Shown here piece by piece: positions 37,219-48,168 of a stretch of 64,000 nt of DNA. A model generated the notes under the pieces. It ran no database searches. It was not told the DNA's origin and saw nothing but the letters and a program-made list of their open reading frames with translations. Where the stretch lies: assembly GCF_020144665.1 (NCBI RefSeq), contig NZ_JAAHBQ010000001.1, forward strand, positions 31,849 through 95,848, read 5' to 3'. This stretch comes from Oscillatoria salina IIICB1. Its GTDB lineage: Bacteria > Cyanobacteriota > Cyanobacteriia > Cyanobacteriales > SIO1D9. The translations under genes and the position numbers were made by a program. Positions within the stretch are counted from its first letter, which is position 1; every line of letters begins with the position of its first letter.

Positions 37219-37497
37219 CCACAGATAAACACAGATAATCTCAACTTAGCGCTTTCCTTTGCGACTTAGCGACTTTGCGCGATTTTTTTACAACCATGCT
37301 AAAAACCAACAACCCAAACCCAATATTAACCAACAAATTACTCAGAAAAAAACAAATTATAGCAGAGAACGAGTTAATGAGGACATCCTCATTTTCGGAA
37401 AACCTTGCTAGTATAATCTCTTATCGCTGTTTACTGTTCACTGTTATAGCGTCTTCCTTTGCGACTTAGCGACTTTGCGCGAATTTTCTTACCAACC
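37218..37497. repeat. Duplicated leader segment between the two Rieske genes
   Basis: The 73-bp block 37248-37320 (TTTGCGACTTAGCGACTTTG, then a CAACC and an ATG at 37296) recurs at 37448-37525, where the ATG at 37498 is the real start of the next gene. The first copy yields a short false start (MLKTNNPNP) that runs to a stop near 37469; the second gives MLTTNNSNP. The gap also has CCACAGATAAACACAGATAA, a dispersed cyanobacterial repeat also seen near 60502. No other gene is seen. Confidence 0.8.
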
Positions 37498-38565
37498 ATG
37501 CTAACAACCAACAACTCAAACCCCACCACTAATTTTAACATTCGCACCTGCGGAATTAACCCCAACCACTGGTACGTCGTCGCCCGTAGTAACGAAGTAA
37601 AAAACAAACCCCTAGGAATCACCCTTTGGAAACAAAAAATTGTCCTTTTTCGTGACGAAACTGGAAACATTTGCGCCCTAGAAGATCGTTGTCCCCATCG
37701 TCAAGTTAAACTCAGTAGTGGTAAACTTATTAACAATCAGCTTGAATGCGTCTATCATGGCTGGAAATTTTTGTCAACCGGGGTATGTATCAGCGTCCCT
37801 TATCTAACAGCAAAACAAAAACTTCCTAGCTGCAAAATTCGCACTTATCCAGTCAAAGAATTAGACGGATTTATTTGGTTATTTCCCGGAAAAAACGACC
37901 CAGAATCAATCGCCCCCCTCGGAATACCAGAATGGGAACACCTTAATTATATCGCCACAGTTTCCCTAATTGAATGTCCCGGACACTATTCTTATTTAAT
38001 TGAAAACTTAATGGATATGTATCACGGACATTTACATGATAACTATCAAGCTTGGGCAGCAGCAAGCCTAGAAAAGATAGAAGTAAAGGAAAATAGAATA
38101 GACGCACATTATCAAGCCCAAAGTTATTACAAAATCGATAAAATTTGGTCAATTTCGCAGTTATTTTTCCCTGCTTTGCGTCGCCTCCATCCCGAACCCT
38201 TAAACGTAAGTTATATTTATCCTCATTGGCTGTCAACCTTGGGAAATGACTTCAAAATTTATTGCTTATTTTGTCCAGTAAATGAAACTTATACTCGCGC
38301 TTATTTAATTCACTTTACTTCATTAAATGCCTTCTGGCGCTTGCATAAATTACCGATTTGGTTTAGGAAATTCATCAAAAATAGTTTATTTGGTTCGGCG
38401 CAAAAATTACTCGATGGTTTAGTCGAGCAAGATATTGCTATGATTGCGGAAGAACAACAAGCTTATTTAGAAAATCCCCAACTTCGTAACTACGAATTAA
38501 ATCCGGTAATTAGCAGAGTCCAAAAGTTAATTCAAACTTTTTCGCTTTCTGACTCTGGTAGGTAA
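37498..38565 (+). CDS. Rieske-type oxygenase (CruH-like)
   Basis: 355 residues from ATG 37498. Rieske [2Fe-2S] cluster: CPHR with C65 and H67, and CVYHGW with C84 and H87, about residues 55-100. The C-terminal catalytic domain carries ENLMDMYHGHLH with D173, H176 and H180, the mononuclear non-haem iron facial triad of Rieske ring-hydroxylating oxygenases. Together with the CruE-like gene this fits the carotenoid C-18 hydroxylase/oxidase CruH of synechoxanthin synthesis; other Rieske oxygenases (for example chlorophyllide a oxygenase/Pao-like) are the alternatives. The N-terminal start lies in a duplicated leader (see 37218). An upstream in-frame start at 37459 adds 13 residues. Confidence 0.7.
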   Translation: MLTTNNSNPTTNFNIRTCGINPNHWYVVARSNEVKNKPLGITLWKQKIVLFRDETGNICALEDRCPHRQVKLSSGKLINNQLECVYHGWKFLSTGVCISVPYLTAKQKLPSCKIRTYPVKELDGFIWLFPGKNDPESIAPLGIPEWEHLNYIATVSLIECPGHYSYLIENLMDMYHGHLHDNYQAWAAASLEKIEVKENRIDAHYQAQSYYKIDKIWSISQLFFPALRRLHPEPLNVSYIYPHWLSTLGNDFKIYCLFCPVNETYTRAYLIHFTSLNAFWRLHKLPIWFRKFIKNSLFGSAQKLLDGLVEQDIAMIAEEQQAYLENPQLRNYELNPVISRVQKLIQTFSLSDSGR

Positions 38566-38609
38566 TGCTAATATTGAGACTCTCCTTCATGTCTAACGAG
38601 TAATAAAAA

Positions 38610-39131
38610 TTGGCAAAGCTAACTTTACAAGATAAAGAGAATATTAGTGATATGTATATAAACGAATTTAAAGCAGAATTGATTAGAGCAAAAGAACGCA
38701 TAAAACAAAATAGTTTTCTTTGGGCTTATCCCATAGCTCTCGCACTACAAAAAAGTCCCTATTTTTTAGCAATTCAATGGCTTATAGAATGCTTACAGAT
38801 ATACTTATATGAATTTAAATCGCCCAGAATTTCCGAGCTTAATAAATACATTCAGCAAGCAAGGGATTTGTCAAATATTTTAACCTTTTTGCAGTGTAAC
38901 GAAATAGCTCAAGAAATATGGTATTTATCTGGAAGGGACGAAATTCAAACTGCTATTGCTCGACTGTGGTGGTCTATTTCAGCTTTTAATAACGGAAAAG
39001 AACATGGTGGAATAATGGAAGTCGTTGCAGCTATTGAGTTAATACTACCTGATACATCCAATTGTCTTCTACTAGATCGATATCTACAAGTTGCTGTAAA
39101 AATTTATGAAGAATACGAATCACAAAACTAA
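38610..39131 (+). CDS. Hypothetical protein, helical, no recognised family
   Basis: 173 residues from TTG 38610; an ATG at 38652 (MYINEFKAEL) is an alternative that shortens it by 14. Largely helical with hydrophobic stretches (LWAYPIALALQKSPYFLAIQWLIECL) but too polar to be a clear membrane protein. GGIMEVVAAIELILPDTSNC is the most conserved-looking part. It starts 44 bp after the CruH-like gene on the same strand, so it might be co-transcribed. No motif assigns a role; it resembles nothing I know. Confidence 0.6.
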   Translation: MAKLTLQDKENISDMYINEFKAELIRAKERIKQNSFLWAYPIALALQKSPYFLAIQWLIECLQIYLYEFKSPRISELNKYIQQARDLSNILTFLQCNEIAQEIWYLSGRDEIQTAIARLWWSISAFNNGKEHGGIMEVVAAIELILPDTSNCLLLDRYLQVAVKIYEEYESQN

Positions 39132-39155
39132 ACTTTTCATCCTTCCTCGTCTCTG

Positions 39156-39178
39156 GTTCCCTGCCAGAGTCAGGGAAC
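39156..39178 (+). repeat. REP-like hairpin
   Basis: GTTCCCTG, loop CCAGAGT, CAGGGAAC: perfect 8-bp stem, first of several short hairpins around the RAYT gene. Immediately to the right, CTGAGGCTCTGCCTC followed by AGTAAAATGA begins a repeat that recurs. Confidence 0.75.
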
Positions 39179-39183
39179 GCGAA

Positions 39184-39660
39184 ACTGAGGCTCTGCCTCC
39201 AGTAAAATGATAAGTAATCGGACAAAAGTTTTCCTCGCTGTATATATTTTTGTAAATACGGCTCAAATTATCTTCAGTCGGAGCTTAGAAACGTTTTTTG
39301 ATTTATTAGTACAGTTCTGTTTGTTTCTGTCCGACTACTTAATGAGGAAAATCGTGAGGTAAAGCTCGCCATTGACATCCTTCCGAAAGCAGATACATAA
39401 TTGCATTCACAACTTCTCGAATTTCAGTTTCTCTTTTTCTTCCTCGCTTTTTAGCTTGAGGCAGTAATGGTTCAAGTATTTGCCATTCTGAATCAGTTAA
39501 ATAATAACTCTTTGTTTATTTTCTTGTGAAAAAACTAAACTGAGGTTCTGCCTCTAGTAAAATGATGAAGAATGGAGGCAGAGCCGAGAAACGAGAAGAT
39601 AATCTGGTTCCCTGGCTCCGCCGGGGAACATCAACTGAGGCTCTGCCTCTAGTAAAATGA
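39184..39660. repeat. Three copies of CTGAGGCTCTGCCTC/AGTAAAATGA repeat upstream of RAYT
   Basis: Near-identical copies start at 39184, 39539 and 39633. Around 39606-39629 is a second GTTCCC...GGGAAC stem. They are typical REP-type elements that RAYT proteins mobilise or maintain. The segment between the first two copies holds an IS5 remnant on the other strand. Confidence 0.75.
39339..39515 (-). pseudogene. IS5-family transposase N-terminal fragment (DUF4096)
   Basis: Read on the minus strand: no start codon, an in-frame stop at 39516-39518, then [55 protein letters not shown] and TAA at 39339-39341. The line YLTDxEWxxLxPLLP...GCQWRxLPxDFPPW is the N-terminal domain of IS5-family transposases; the catalytic DDE part is absent. 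About 58 codons remain, so it is a decayed insertion-sequence fragment. Confidence 0.85.
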
Positions 39661-39732
39661 TTATCGAAGCAAGAGCCTGGCAAAAGGATTTTTCGATAGA
39701 GCGAGAATTTGGGTGAAGCGGAGCCGAAAAAA

Positions 39733-40263
39733 ATGGGACGTAGCCGTTACAAAGTTTTAGGGAATCAACCTCACTTTATCACTTGCACTATCGTCAACTG
39801 GATACCTATTTTTGGCAAACCTGAATTAGCCCAAATTATTCTCGACTCTTTAAGTTTTCTCCAAAAGAAACAACGACTCACTTTGTACGCCTATGTAATT
39901 ATGGAAAACCATCTTCACTTGATAGTTTCTGCTGTTAACCTCTCTAAAGAAATAGGTAATTTTAAATCATTTACAGCACGTTCAATTATCGATACTCTCA
40001 AGGAAAACAAAAACAATCACTTATTAAATCAACTCGAAGTTTTCAAACCAAAACATAAAACGGCTCAACAATATCAGCTTTGGCAAGAAGGATTTCATCC
40101 CCAGGCTATTTTAAGTGAGGAGATGTTGCTACAAAAGTTAGAATACATTCACAATAATCCTGTCAAGTGTGGCTATGTAGATGAACCTGGGCATTGGCGT
40201 TATTCTAGTTATCGTAATTATTTTGGTCAAAAAGGATTGTTAGAAATTGAAATAATTGAGTAA
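39733..40263 (+). CDS. REP-associated tyrosine transposase (RAYT)
   Basis: 176 residues from ATG 39733; a TTG at 39709 is a poor alternative. IS200/Y1-type single-strand transposase fold: HFITCTIVNWIPIF, the metal-binding HUH motif as H60-L-H62 in ENHLHLIV, and a candidate catalytic Tyr138 in LEYIHNNPVKCGYV followed by HWRYSSYRNY. These proteins bind and cleave REP hairpins; flanks here are rich in REP-like stems (39156-39660, 40279-40500), consistent with a resident, non-mobile RAYT. Length is normal for the family, with no frameshift, so it may be active. Confidence 0.9.
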   Translation: MGRSRYKVLGNQPHFITCTIVNWIPIFGKPELAQIILDSLSFLQKKQRLTLYAYVIMENHLHLIVSAVNLSKEIGNFKSFTARSIIDTLKENKNNHLLNQLEVFKPKHKTAQQYQLWQEGFHPQAILSEEMLLQKLEYIHNNPVKCGYVDEPGHWRYSSYRNYFGQKGLLEIEIIE

Positions 40264-40278
40264 GTTTCTAGTTCCCAG

Positions 40279-40441
40279 ACGACCCCAGGTAACGCTGAAT
40301 GGAGGCGGAGCCTCCGAGGTGCATTTCCCGGCAGAGCCGAGAAACGAGAAAGAAGTTTGGTGTTCTGTAACGACCCCAGGTAACGCTGAATGGAGGCGGA
40401 GCCTCCGAGGTGCATTTCTCGCCTGAGTCGAGAAACGAGGC
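40279..40441. repeat. Duplicated REP element 3' of RAYT
   Basis: The unit starting ACGACCCCAGGTAACG at 40279 recurs at 40370, a 91-bp offset, nearly identical for about 50 bp, and then diverges into variants of GAGCCGAGAAACGAG. Each copy contains the stem GGAGGC-GGA-GCCTCC (40301-40315 in copy 1). A further partial copy (CCCGGCGGAGCGGAGAAACGAGG) begins at 40490 next to the tRNA gene. Confidence 0.8.
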
Positions 40442-40518
40442 AAAACAATAAGTTCACCAAAGTGGCAAACTTATGGGTAAAGTCACATTCCCGGCGGAGC
40501 GGAGAAACGAGGAAAGAA

Positions 40519-40836
40519 TGGGGGCAGAGGGACTTGAACCCTCACGACCTTTTACGGTCAACGGATTTTCATTCTCTTGTAGTTTTCACTACTGCTAACT
40601 TGAGCTTTGAGAATTGGACTCTCTCTTTACCCTCAGTCGTTGATTTTGTCAACCTGTTAGGGTAGCTCCCGTCGAGTCTCTGCACCTTCCTTGCTGTTTG
40701 GCTTGGCTTGGCTCAGGATTGCCTTGTCTATGTTAGATTTAGGTTTCCCTGAGTTTGAGAGCGTTCACTTGTGGGATTTCTCCGACAAGGCTCAATTTTC
40801 TTAAGTCCGTAGCGTCTACCATTCCGCCACGCCCCC
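40519..40836 (-). tRNA. trnL-UAA: tRNA-Leu (UAA) split by a group I intron
   Basis: On the minus strand: exon 1 40803-40836 (GGGGGCG acceptor, D arm, half of the anticodon arm ending ACGGACTT), then intron, then exon 2 40519-40569 beginning AAAATCCGT. Acceptor stem 7 bp (last pair G:U), anticodon stem ACGGA/TCCGT, anticodon UAA with the intron after U34, variable arm and T arm with GGTTCAAGTCC are all visible; 85 nt mature length fits tRNA-Leu. The 3' CCA is not encoded. Intron insertion site matches the ancient cyanobacterial/plastid trnL intron. Confidence 0.95.
40570..40802 (-). ncRNA. Group I intron of trnL(UAA)
   Basis: 233-nt self-splicing intron between the halves of the anticodon. 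It starts AAGAAAATTGAGCC and ends in G before AAAATCC. The catalytic-core segments are readable: AAGGTGCAGAGACTCGACGG (Q/R-like region with GACTC) and GAGCTACCCTAAC nearby, as in plastid trnL introns. No homing-endonuclease ORF is inside. Length is in the normal cyanobacterial range. Confidence 0.9.
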
Positions 40837-40952
40837 TTATTTGGTTGTCTGGGAAAGTTGGCTTCTTGTGCTGAAGTTTTTTCCCATTTATCTATTTCAA
40901 CAGAATTTGAGAGATTTGGCAAGGGTGAGGGGAAATTTTTTTTCGGAGATGG

Positions 40953-41123
40953 GTTGAGGTGCTGATAAGGTGTTGGGTTATTGCGGCGCTGAAGCGCTGA
41001 TTACGAACTGTTGAGGTGCTGTTGAGGTGTTGGGTTATTGCGGCGCTGAAGCGCTGATTACGAACTGTTGAGGTGCTGATGAGGTGTTGGGTTATTGCGG
41101 CGCTGAAGCGCCGACTACGAACT
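40953..41123. repeat. Three tandem 57-bp repeats
   Basis: Copies start at 40953, 41010 and 41067, each beginning GTTGAGGTGCTG and ending TTACGAACT/CTACGAACT; most positions identical. The third ends at the GAACT run. Each copy contains GCGCTGAAGCGC, a small hairpin. Not CRISPR: copies abut with no variable spacers. Confidence 0.9.
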
Positions 41124-41148
41124 GAACTGAACTGAACTGAACTGAACT
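41119..41148 (+). repeat. GAACT pentanucleotide microsatellite, six units
   Basis: Six perfect, back-to-back GAACT units from 41119 to 41148, directly after the third 57-bp repeat. Such pentamer arrays change length by slippage. No gene lies in the 40837-41205 region besides these repeats. Confidence 0.9.
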
Positions 41149-41205
41149 GTTGAAGCGTGGATTAGGAAGTTACTGATAAAATAGTTGGAGTTTTGGAGGA
41201 AGGTT

Positions 41206-41436
41206 ATGCCGATTGATTCGACGATGTTACTGGCGTTGTTGTATTTGTCTTTGAGTGGGTTGTATTTGCTGGTGATTCCGGCTTTGCTTTATGTTTATAT
41301 GAATAGTCGCTGGTATGTGGTGAGTTCTTTTGAAAGGGCGTTTATGTATTTCCTGGTGTTTTTCTTTTTTCCAGGGTTGTTATTGTTGAGTCCGTTTTTG
41401 AATTTTCGCCCGAAGCGTCGTAATCTGGGAACGTAA
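41206..41436 (+). CDS. ndhL: NAD(P)H-quinone oxidoreductase subunit L
   Basis: 76 residues from ATG 41206, preceded by a clear AGGAAGG ribosome binding site; the upstream start at 41185 is not used. NdhL is a small cyanobacterial/chloroplast subunit of the NDH-1 complex in the thylakoid membrane, for cyclic electron flow, respiration and CO2 uptake. Two hydrophobic helices ([25 protein letters not shown] and [20 protein letters not shown]; written as parts) and the basic tail FRPKRRNLG fit. It is followed 3 bp later by a DUF3007 gene and then trpA, the conserved cyanobacterial order. Confidence 0.92.
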   Translation: MPIDSTMLLALLYLSLSGLYLLVIPALLYVYMNSRWYVVSSFERAFMYFLVFFFFPGLLLLSPFLNFRPKRRNLGT

Positions 41437-41439
41437 CTG

Positions 41440-41742
41440 ATGCGAAGAATTGATGCGATCGCGATCGCGTTTGGTGTTTTTGTCGCTGGTGGGGCTATTT
41501 ATCTCCTCTTTCGCGTAGTGGGGTTAGATAGCCAAAATGCGGGTATCTGGAGTCAGGTTTTGTTAATCTGCGGGCTTTTGGGTTGGGTTTCTAGTTATCT
41601 GTTTCGGGTGGTAACGAAGAATATGACTTATAACCAACAGCTTAAGGATTATGAGGATGCTGTGTTACAAAAACGCCTGGAAGAAATGTCTCCAGAGGAG
41701 TTGGCTAAGTTACAGGCTGAGATTGAAGCTGAGGGAGATTAG
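41440..41742 (+). CDS. DUF3007 family membrane protein
   Basis: 100 residues. Two hydrophobic helices (AIAIAFGVFVAGGAIYLLF and VLLICGLLGWVSSYLF) with a charged C-terminal helix EEMSPEELAKLQAEIEAE. DUF3007 proteins occur in cyanobacteria and algae next to ndhL; function is not established. ATG at 41440 overlaps nothing and is 3 bp after ndhL, so translational coupling is likely. The stop TAG is directly followed by the GGGGACT repeat. Confidence 0.9.
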   Translation: MRRIDAIAIAFGVFVAGGAIYLLFRVVGLDSQNAGIWSQVLLICGLLGWVSSYLFRVVTKNMTYNQQLKDYEDAVLQKRLEEMSPEELAKLQAEIEAEGD

Positions 41743-42000
41743 GGGACTGGGGACTGGGGACTGGGGAGGTGGTGACTGGGGACTGGGGACTGGGGACTGG
41801 GAAGAGGGGGAAGAGGGGGAAGAGGGGGAGGACAAGGGGGACAAGGGGGACAAGGGGGACAAGGGGGACAAGGGGGACAAACTGATAACTGATAACTGTT
41901 CACTGTTCACTGATAACTGATAACTGATAACTGATAACTGTTCACTGATAACTGATAATTCCCTCTTCCCAATCCCTAATCCCCAATCCCTAATCCCTAA
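41743..42000. repeat. Dense minisatellite array before trpA
   Basis: Runs of GGGGACT, then GAGGGGGAA (about 41801-41826), then GACAAGGGG (41830-41878), then GATAACT and GTTCACT units (41882-41960), and finally pyrimidine-rich CCCTAATCC units before 42000. No gene or promoter is seen in it; it separates DUF3007 from trpA by 307 bp. Confidence 0.9.
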
Positions 42001-42049
42001 TCCCCCAGATATGAGAGAATAAATTACGCTCTGGCAAGTGAATTTGAAA

Positions 42050-44253
<2,204 letters not shown>

Positions 44254-44282
44254 GGAGATTAATTAACAAGATATCATGGCTT

Positions 44283-44306
44283 GGGGCAACCACGGGGGGT
44301 TGCCCC
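44283..44306. repeat. GGGGCAACC palindrome after eno
   Basis: The identical 24-mer to 19792-19815 (9-bp stem, loop ACGGGG); the stem extends by TT/AA. It sits in the 87-bp convergent gap between eno and the SLH gene, so it could end transcripts on either strand, though no T-run follows. Confidence 0.75.
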
Positions 44307-44340
44307 AACGTCTTGATTGATGTTTTCATAGATAAAGGGA

Positions 44341-44997
44341 TTAGTTGGTATCGCTTTGGAAAATTTCATCTAATTTGGTAGCTTGTTCTAGAGATTGATA
44401 AAGCAGGACTGTATATCGACCGCGTTGAACTGGAGTTCCCGGATTGCGCGATCGCAAGTTTGAGCCTAGCATTTGATTGAGATAGGAAATTAGTTCTCCT
44501 TCGGTCAACGCTTGACTACCGCGAAAAGTTTCGTCACTATAAAGTAAATTAACTTCGTATCTTTCCATTAAACCACTAATAGCTTGAAATGCCCAGTCTG
44601 TCGGCATGACATCTCTAGCCATTGCTGCGGAACGGGGGGTTGCGGTGGGGAGAGGTTGCGTTACGCGGATACCCACTTGTTCCATCTGGTATAAAGATGC
44701 AGAAATACTCTGGATAAATTCATATCTTGTCATGACGCGGTTTCCCCGAAAAGTATTATCAGGGTAACTTGCAACGACACCATACTTTTCAATTAGCGAT
44801 CGCAAAGCATCATAATAGTAATCGCTGGGGGAAACATCGGTAAGTTCGTCTACGGAAATGATTTGAGCAATGATTGATTCAGTGGGAGTTGTGGTAGTTT
44901 GATGGGGGGAGGATTTGGCGATCGCTTTTTCTGGAATTACTATTGCCGCTACTAATGATAGTAAAATTAAGTTTCGCCAGAGATTTTTACTTTTCAT
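44341..44997 (-). CDS. SLH-domain protein with signal peptide
   Basis: About 218 residues from ATG 44997; the annotated longer form from 45018 adds seven. Sec-type signal peptide MKSKNLWRNLILLSLVAAIV...AIA, then two S-layer homology-like units: VSPSDYYYDALRSLIEKYGV with NTFRGNRVMTRYEFI, and MPTDWAFQAISGLMERY with ETFRGSQALTEGELI. The typical third SLH unit is missing. SLH units bind cell-wall polymers, and in cyanobacteria occur on outer-membrane or surface proteins. Probably periplasmic or wall-associated; partner unknown. Confidence 0.82.
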   Translation of the reverse strand: MKSKNLWRNLILLSLVAAIVIPEKAIAKSSPHQTTTTPTESIIAQIISVDELTDVSPSDYYYDALRSLIEKYGVVASYPDNTFRGNRVMTRYEFIQSISASLYQMEQVGIRVTQPLPTATPRSAAMARDVMPTDWAFQAISGLMERYEVNLLYSDETFRGSQALTEGELISYLNQMLGSNLRSRNPGTPVQRGRYTVLLYQSLEQATKLDEIFQSDTN

Positions 44998-45155
44998 TTT
45001 TACCACCTCGACTGACAATTTGCTGCCTTTTTTTGATCGTAACTAATTCAGATAAGAAGCCGCAAGATTAGTTTACTTTTCTTTTTTTTTCGCGCATTCG
45101 GCGTTAGCCGTTCTCGCAGAGTAGACGCAAAGAGGTTTTATGTAAAGTTAGCACT

Positions 45156-47921
45156 TTATTTCCATTCACCTTGTAGGGTGAAAGCTGCCCAGTAATAAGG
45201 CGCTTTCCATTCAGTTTCTTGCTGCATTTGTTGTTGAGTAATTTGTAATGCTTCTGTGGGTGATTTCCCTTCAGCAAAAAGAAGATGATAAAATCGTGTC
45301 ATAAATTCTGCTGTTGCGGGATCGTTAACATTCCACAAACTAACTAAAACACGAGGCGCGCCAGCATACATGAATCCTCTTGTCAAGCCAATTAAACCTT
45401 CTCCTTTCACTTCTTTACCAAGTCCAGTTTGACAAGCGCTGAGAACAACTAATTCTGCCGATAATTCGAGGTTAAATATATCGTGTAAGCGCAAGAAACC
45501 GTTTTGCGGTTCTCCTTTTTCATTGACTAGAGATAAGACAATTCCTGATAGTTCGGGAATTGTACTATTGAGTAATCCGTGGGTAGCAAAGTGAATGGTT
45601 CGATATTGATTAAGTTGGGGGTCGGTTGCCGCTTGGCGGTTAGCTTCAAAGCCTAATTTGGCGTTAATTTCACTTGGGGGAATTAATGCCATAATTGCTT
45701 CAGCTTCGACCTGAGTACCCTCAAGTCTTTCCCAATCACCAATATCTATGTTTGCCGCCGAACGAGTTAAGAAAAGTTCGTCTAAATTGGGAGGAGAATG
45801 CTTTTGGTTATCTGGTATTTGTTTGGTTGAATTTTTAGTTAAACGAGGGTCTTGACTGCTAAAAACTGGGTCGGCAATGATGGCAATGGTTAAAGGAGCT
45901 TTTTGTCTTTGATGGTTTTGTTTTCTAATAATATCTAGGGTGGAACTAGAAGGCAGATTAACAATTTCATATTGATTTATTAAAGAAGTAAGCTGACCAG
46001 AATTTTTGCTATTTTGCAGAGGTAAAGCGCTAAAAGGTACATAATGTAAAGCACCATCGGGGACAATTAATAAACGTTTTTTATCCAATTGAGTAGCAAC
46101 TGGAGCTAAAATCATTTGAGATAAAGATACTGAGGTTTGGGATAAACTTGCTGGGGAATTAAGGCTGTTGGTAACTTTTCTCCGAAATTCTTTAACTGCT
46201 CGTTCAATTTGTTTTTTTGGGGGTAATTCGTAGCTAGCAAAACTATCTTGAGTCACTACCCACAGATAACTACGTTCTTCACCTAATGAATATTGTAAGA
46301 GTACCGTGTCGCGATCGAGGATTTGTTGTTGAACTTCTTTGAGGGTTAAAGGTTGCGGTTGAGTCAGGGCTGCGTAGCGGGGACTGGTAGCCCGAATTTG
46401 AGTTTGGATGTTTTCATACTCTTCTAATAGTTGCTCTCTTTCTGCTTCAATGTTTGCTTTTTGAACGTCGGTTGTCGTATTATTGCTATATAATTCGACT
46501 CGTCGTTTTTCAATTGCATTGAGTTTAATTTGCAAATTGCGTTCGGCTGCAACTAAATTTGCATCTACACCTTGACGAATATTAGCTTTTGCTTCTAAAA
46601 GTAGTTCTAACAAAGAACGAGCGCGAGATTTTTCACTAGCATTGAAAGCTTGTATTTCATAACCTTTACTGGAGTCTTGTTGATGCAGTTGCATCAATAA
46701 ATTAATATAAAATTCATAGTAATTTTGCACTGTTGCAAAATAGGCGGTACGCAATTTTTGACTATGAAGTGTTGTGCGGAGGTTTTCAATAATTTCTAAT
46801 GCAGTTTCAATGAAGGGTTTGGCTGCGAGTAAGTTACCTTGTTTTTGGCTAACTTGGGCTAAGTTATACAGGGTGCTTGCTTCTTCGAGTTTGTTACCTG
46901 TTTGGCGGAAAAAAGGCAGAGATTGTTGATAATATTCCGCAGCTTGGACATATTGTTGATTATGGTCGTAAACTAAGGCGAGATGAAAGAGAATTTTTCC
47001 TGTCAAAACGGGATTTTCTGCTTGTTTTGCTAAAGGTAAGGCGGCGTTGAGAAATTCTAGAGCGCGTTGATATTCGGCTAATTGGTCGTAAACTTGACTA
47101 ATTTTGTCTAAAATACGGGCTTCTTCGTTTGGTTTGCCCCGACTTGCTTCTAATATAGGCGTATAACGAGCTAGGGCAAGTCTTTCTATGCCTTCTGGTA
47201 GGCCTAAATCGGGATCGTTTTTGGCAGCTAAAGCGAAGGCGCTAAAGGCATCTCCGAGGGTTTCTTCTTGTAAGAGAAATAGGGCAAATTCTGTGTTAGC
47301 ATTGCGGAGACGAACGCCTGATTTCCGGTAGTTTTCTAGGGCGAGATTAAGCTCTCCTACTTCTTCGTAAACTGAACCAATTGCTGTTAAAATTTGGGCT
47401 TCATCGATCTGGCGATCGCCAATTTTTTCATATATAGATAAAGCTTCGGTAAATAAGTCTAGGGCTTGTTGATATTCACCTAAAGATTGATAAATTTCTG
47501 CTAATTTGGCGATGATTTTTGCGGTTATTTCTGGTTGCTGAGTTAAGTTTTCTGCTTGTTGGAGAGCGTCAATTGCTGGTTGTTTGTCCCCCAAGCGATC
47601 GCGTGCTATTCCTAAGCCAATTAATGCTTGAATTTCCCCGGATTTATTCCCTAGTTGGCGATAAATTGCTAAGGCTTTTTCATACTCTTGTACTGCTTGA
47701 CTGGGATTAATATTCGTGAGTGATTCGCCGCGATTTATTGCTGTCTCTGCGGCTGTTTCTATCTCAGATTCGGCAGCAATTAAGAAGTGGCGGAAAGGTT
47801 GATTTTTCCGGTTATTTTCTTTGGCAAAAACGAAATGGGGTAGTAAGATAGTTGCCGCCGTCAGTAACGCGATCGCCGCGACCAATCTTGATTTTCTCTG
47901 CGCAAATTTTCTTAATTTCAT
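45156..47921 (-). CDS. TPR-CHAT protein with intact catalytic dyad
   Basis: 921 residues. Signal peptide (about 1-34, ending FVFA), about eight tetratricopeptide repeats between 50 and 400 (for example [20 protein letters not shown]), a coiled-coil stretch (430-530) and a C-terminal CHAT peptidase domain. The catalytic pair is present: H781 in HFATHG and C830 in VLSACQTG, followed by [11 protein letters not shown] and LWNVND. CHAT proteases are caspase-like; in cyanobacteria TPR-CHAT proteins are numerous and often secreted, with roles in signalling or filament development unproven. No neighbour indicates its target. Confidence 0.92.
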   Translation of the reverse strand: MKLRKFAQRKSRLVAAIALLTAATILLPHFVFAKENNRKNQPFRHFLIAAESEIETAAETAINRGESLTNINPSQAVQEYEKALAIYRQLGNKSGEIQALIGLGIARDRLGDKQPAIDALQQAENLTQQPEITAKIIAKLAEIYQSLGEYQQALDLFTEALSIYEKIGDRQIDEAQILTAIGSVYEEVGELNLALENYRKSGVRLRNANTEFALFLLQEETLGDAFSAFALAAKNDPDLGLPEGIERLALARYTPILEASRGKPNEEARILDKISQVYDQLAEYQRALEFLNAALPLAKQAENPVLTGKILFHLALVYDHNQQYVQAAEYYQQSLPFFRQTGNKLEEASTLYNLAQVSQKQGNLLAAKPFIETALEIIENLRTTLHSQKLRTAYFATVQNYYEFYINLLMQLHQQDSSKGYEIQAFNASEKSRARSLLELLLEAKANIRQGVDANLVAAERNLQIKLNAIEKRRVELYSNNTTTDVQKANIEAEREQLLEEYENIQTQIRATSPRYAALTQPQPLTLKEVQQQILDRDTVLLQYSLGEERSYLWVVTQDSFASYELPPKKQIERAVKEFRRKVTNSLNSPASLSQTSVSLSQMILAPVATQLDKKRLLIVPDGALHYVPFSALPLQNSKNSGQLTSLINQYEIVNLPSSSTLDIIRKQNHQRQKAPLTIAIIADPVFSSQDPRLTKNSTKQIPDNQKHSPPNLDELFLTRSAANIDIGDWERLEGTQVEAEAIMALIPPSEINAKLGFEANRQAATDPQLNQYRTIHFATHGLLNSTIPELSGIVLSLVNEKGEPQNGFLRLHDIFNLELSAELVVLSACQTGLGKEVKGEGLIGLTRGFMYAGAPRVLVSLWNVNDPATAEFMTRFYHLLFAEGKSPTEALQITQQQMQQETEWKAPYYWAAFTLQGEWK

Positions 47922-48168
47922 TGCCCCAAACGAGGCTTTAATCTCGCTTTACACTACCCTAAATTATAGCTCTTTTTTCTAATTTTAGGGCGATTTTAAG
48001 CATCTTTTAAACTTTCAGCGATTGAGGTAAAAAGCTGTAGCTAACAAAATTTGATTGCTCATTATTAAGAAACATATTTTTAATTGATTTGCCAATTAAA
48101 GTTAAATTACTTAATTGTTTTGGAGAATGAAAAACACATAAATCTTTACTCAGTAAAGTTACTTTGTA

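Noticed and set aside
37275..37469. 64-codon ORF before the Rieske oxygenase
   Set aside because: It is the first copy of the duplicated leader and stops in the second; treated as a repeat.
40953..41123. CRISPR-like array of three repeats
   Set aside because: The 57-bp units abut with no spacers and show no cas genes nearby; a tandem repeat is the better description.
41743..42000. Coding ORFs in both strands across the repeats (for example 41651-41920)
   Set aside because: Low-complexity Gly/Asp/Lys or Ser/Pro translations are produced by the minisatellite; they are not genes.
45091..45137. A possible regulatory element in the CGTTAGCC/GCAGAGTAGACGC segment
   Set aside because: This is a common dispersed cyanobacterial repeat; nothing in it indicates function.
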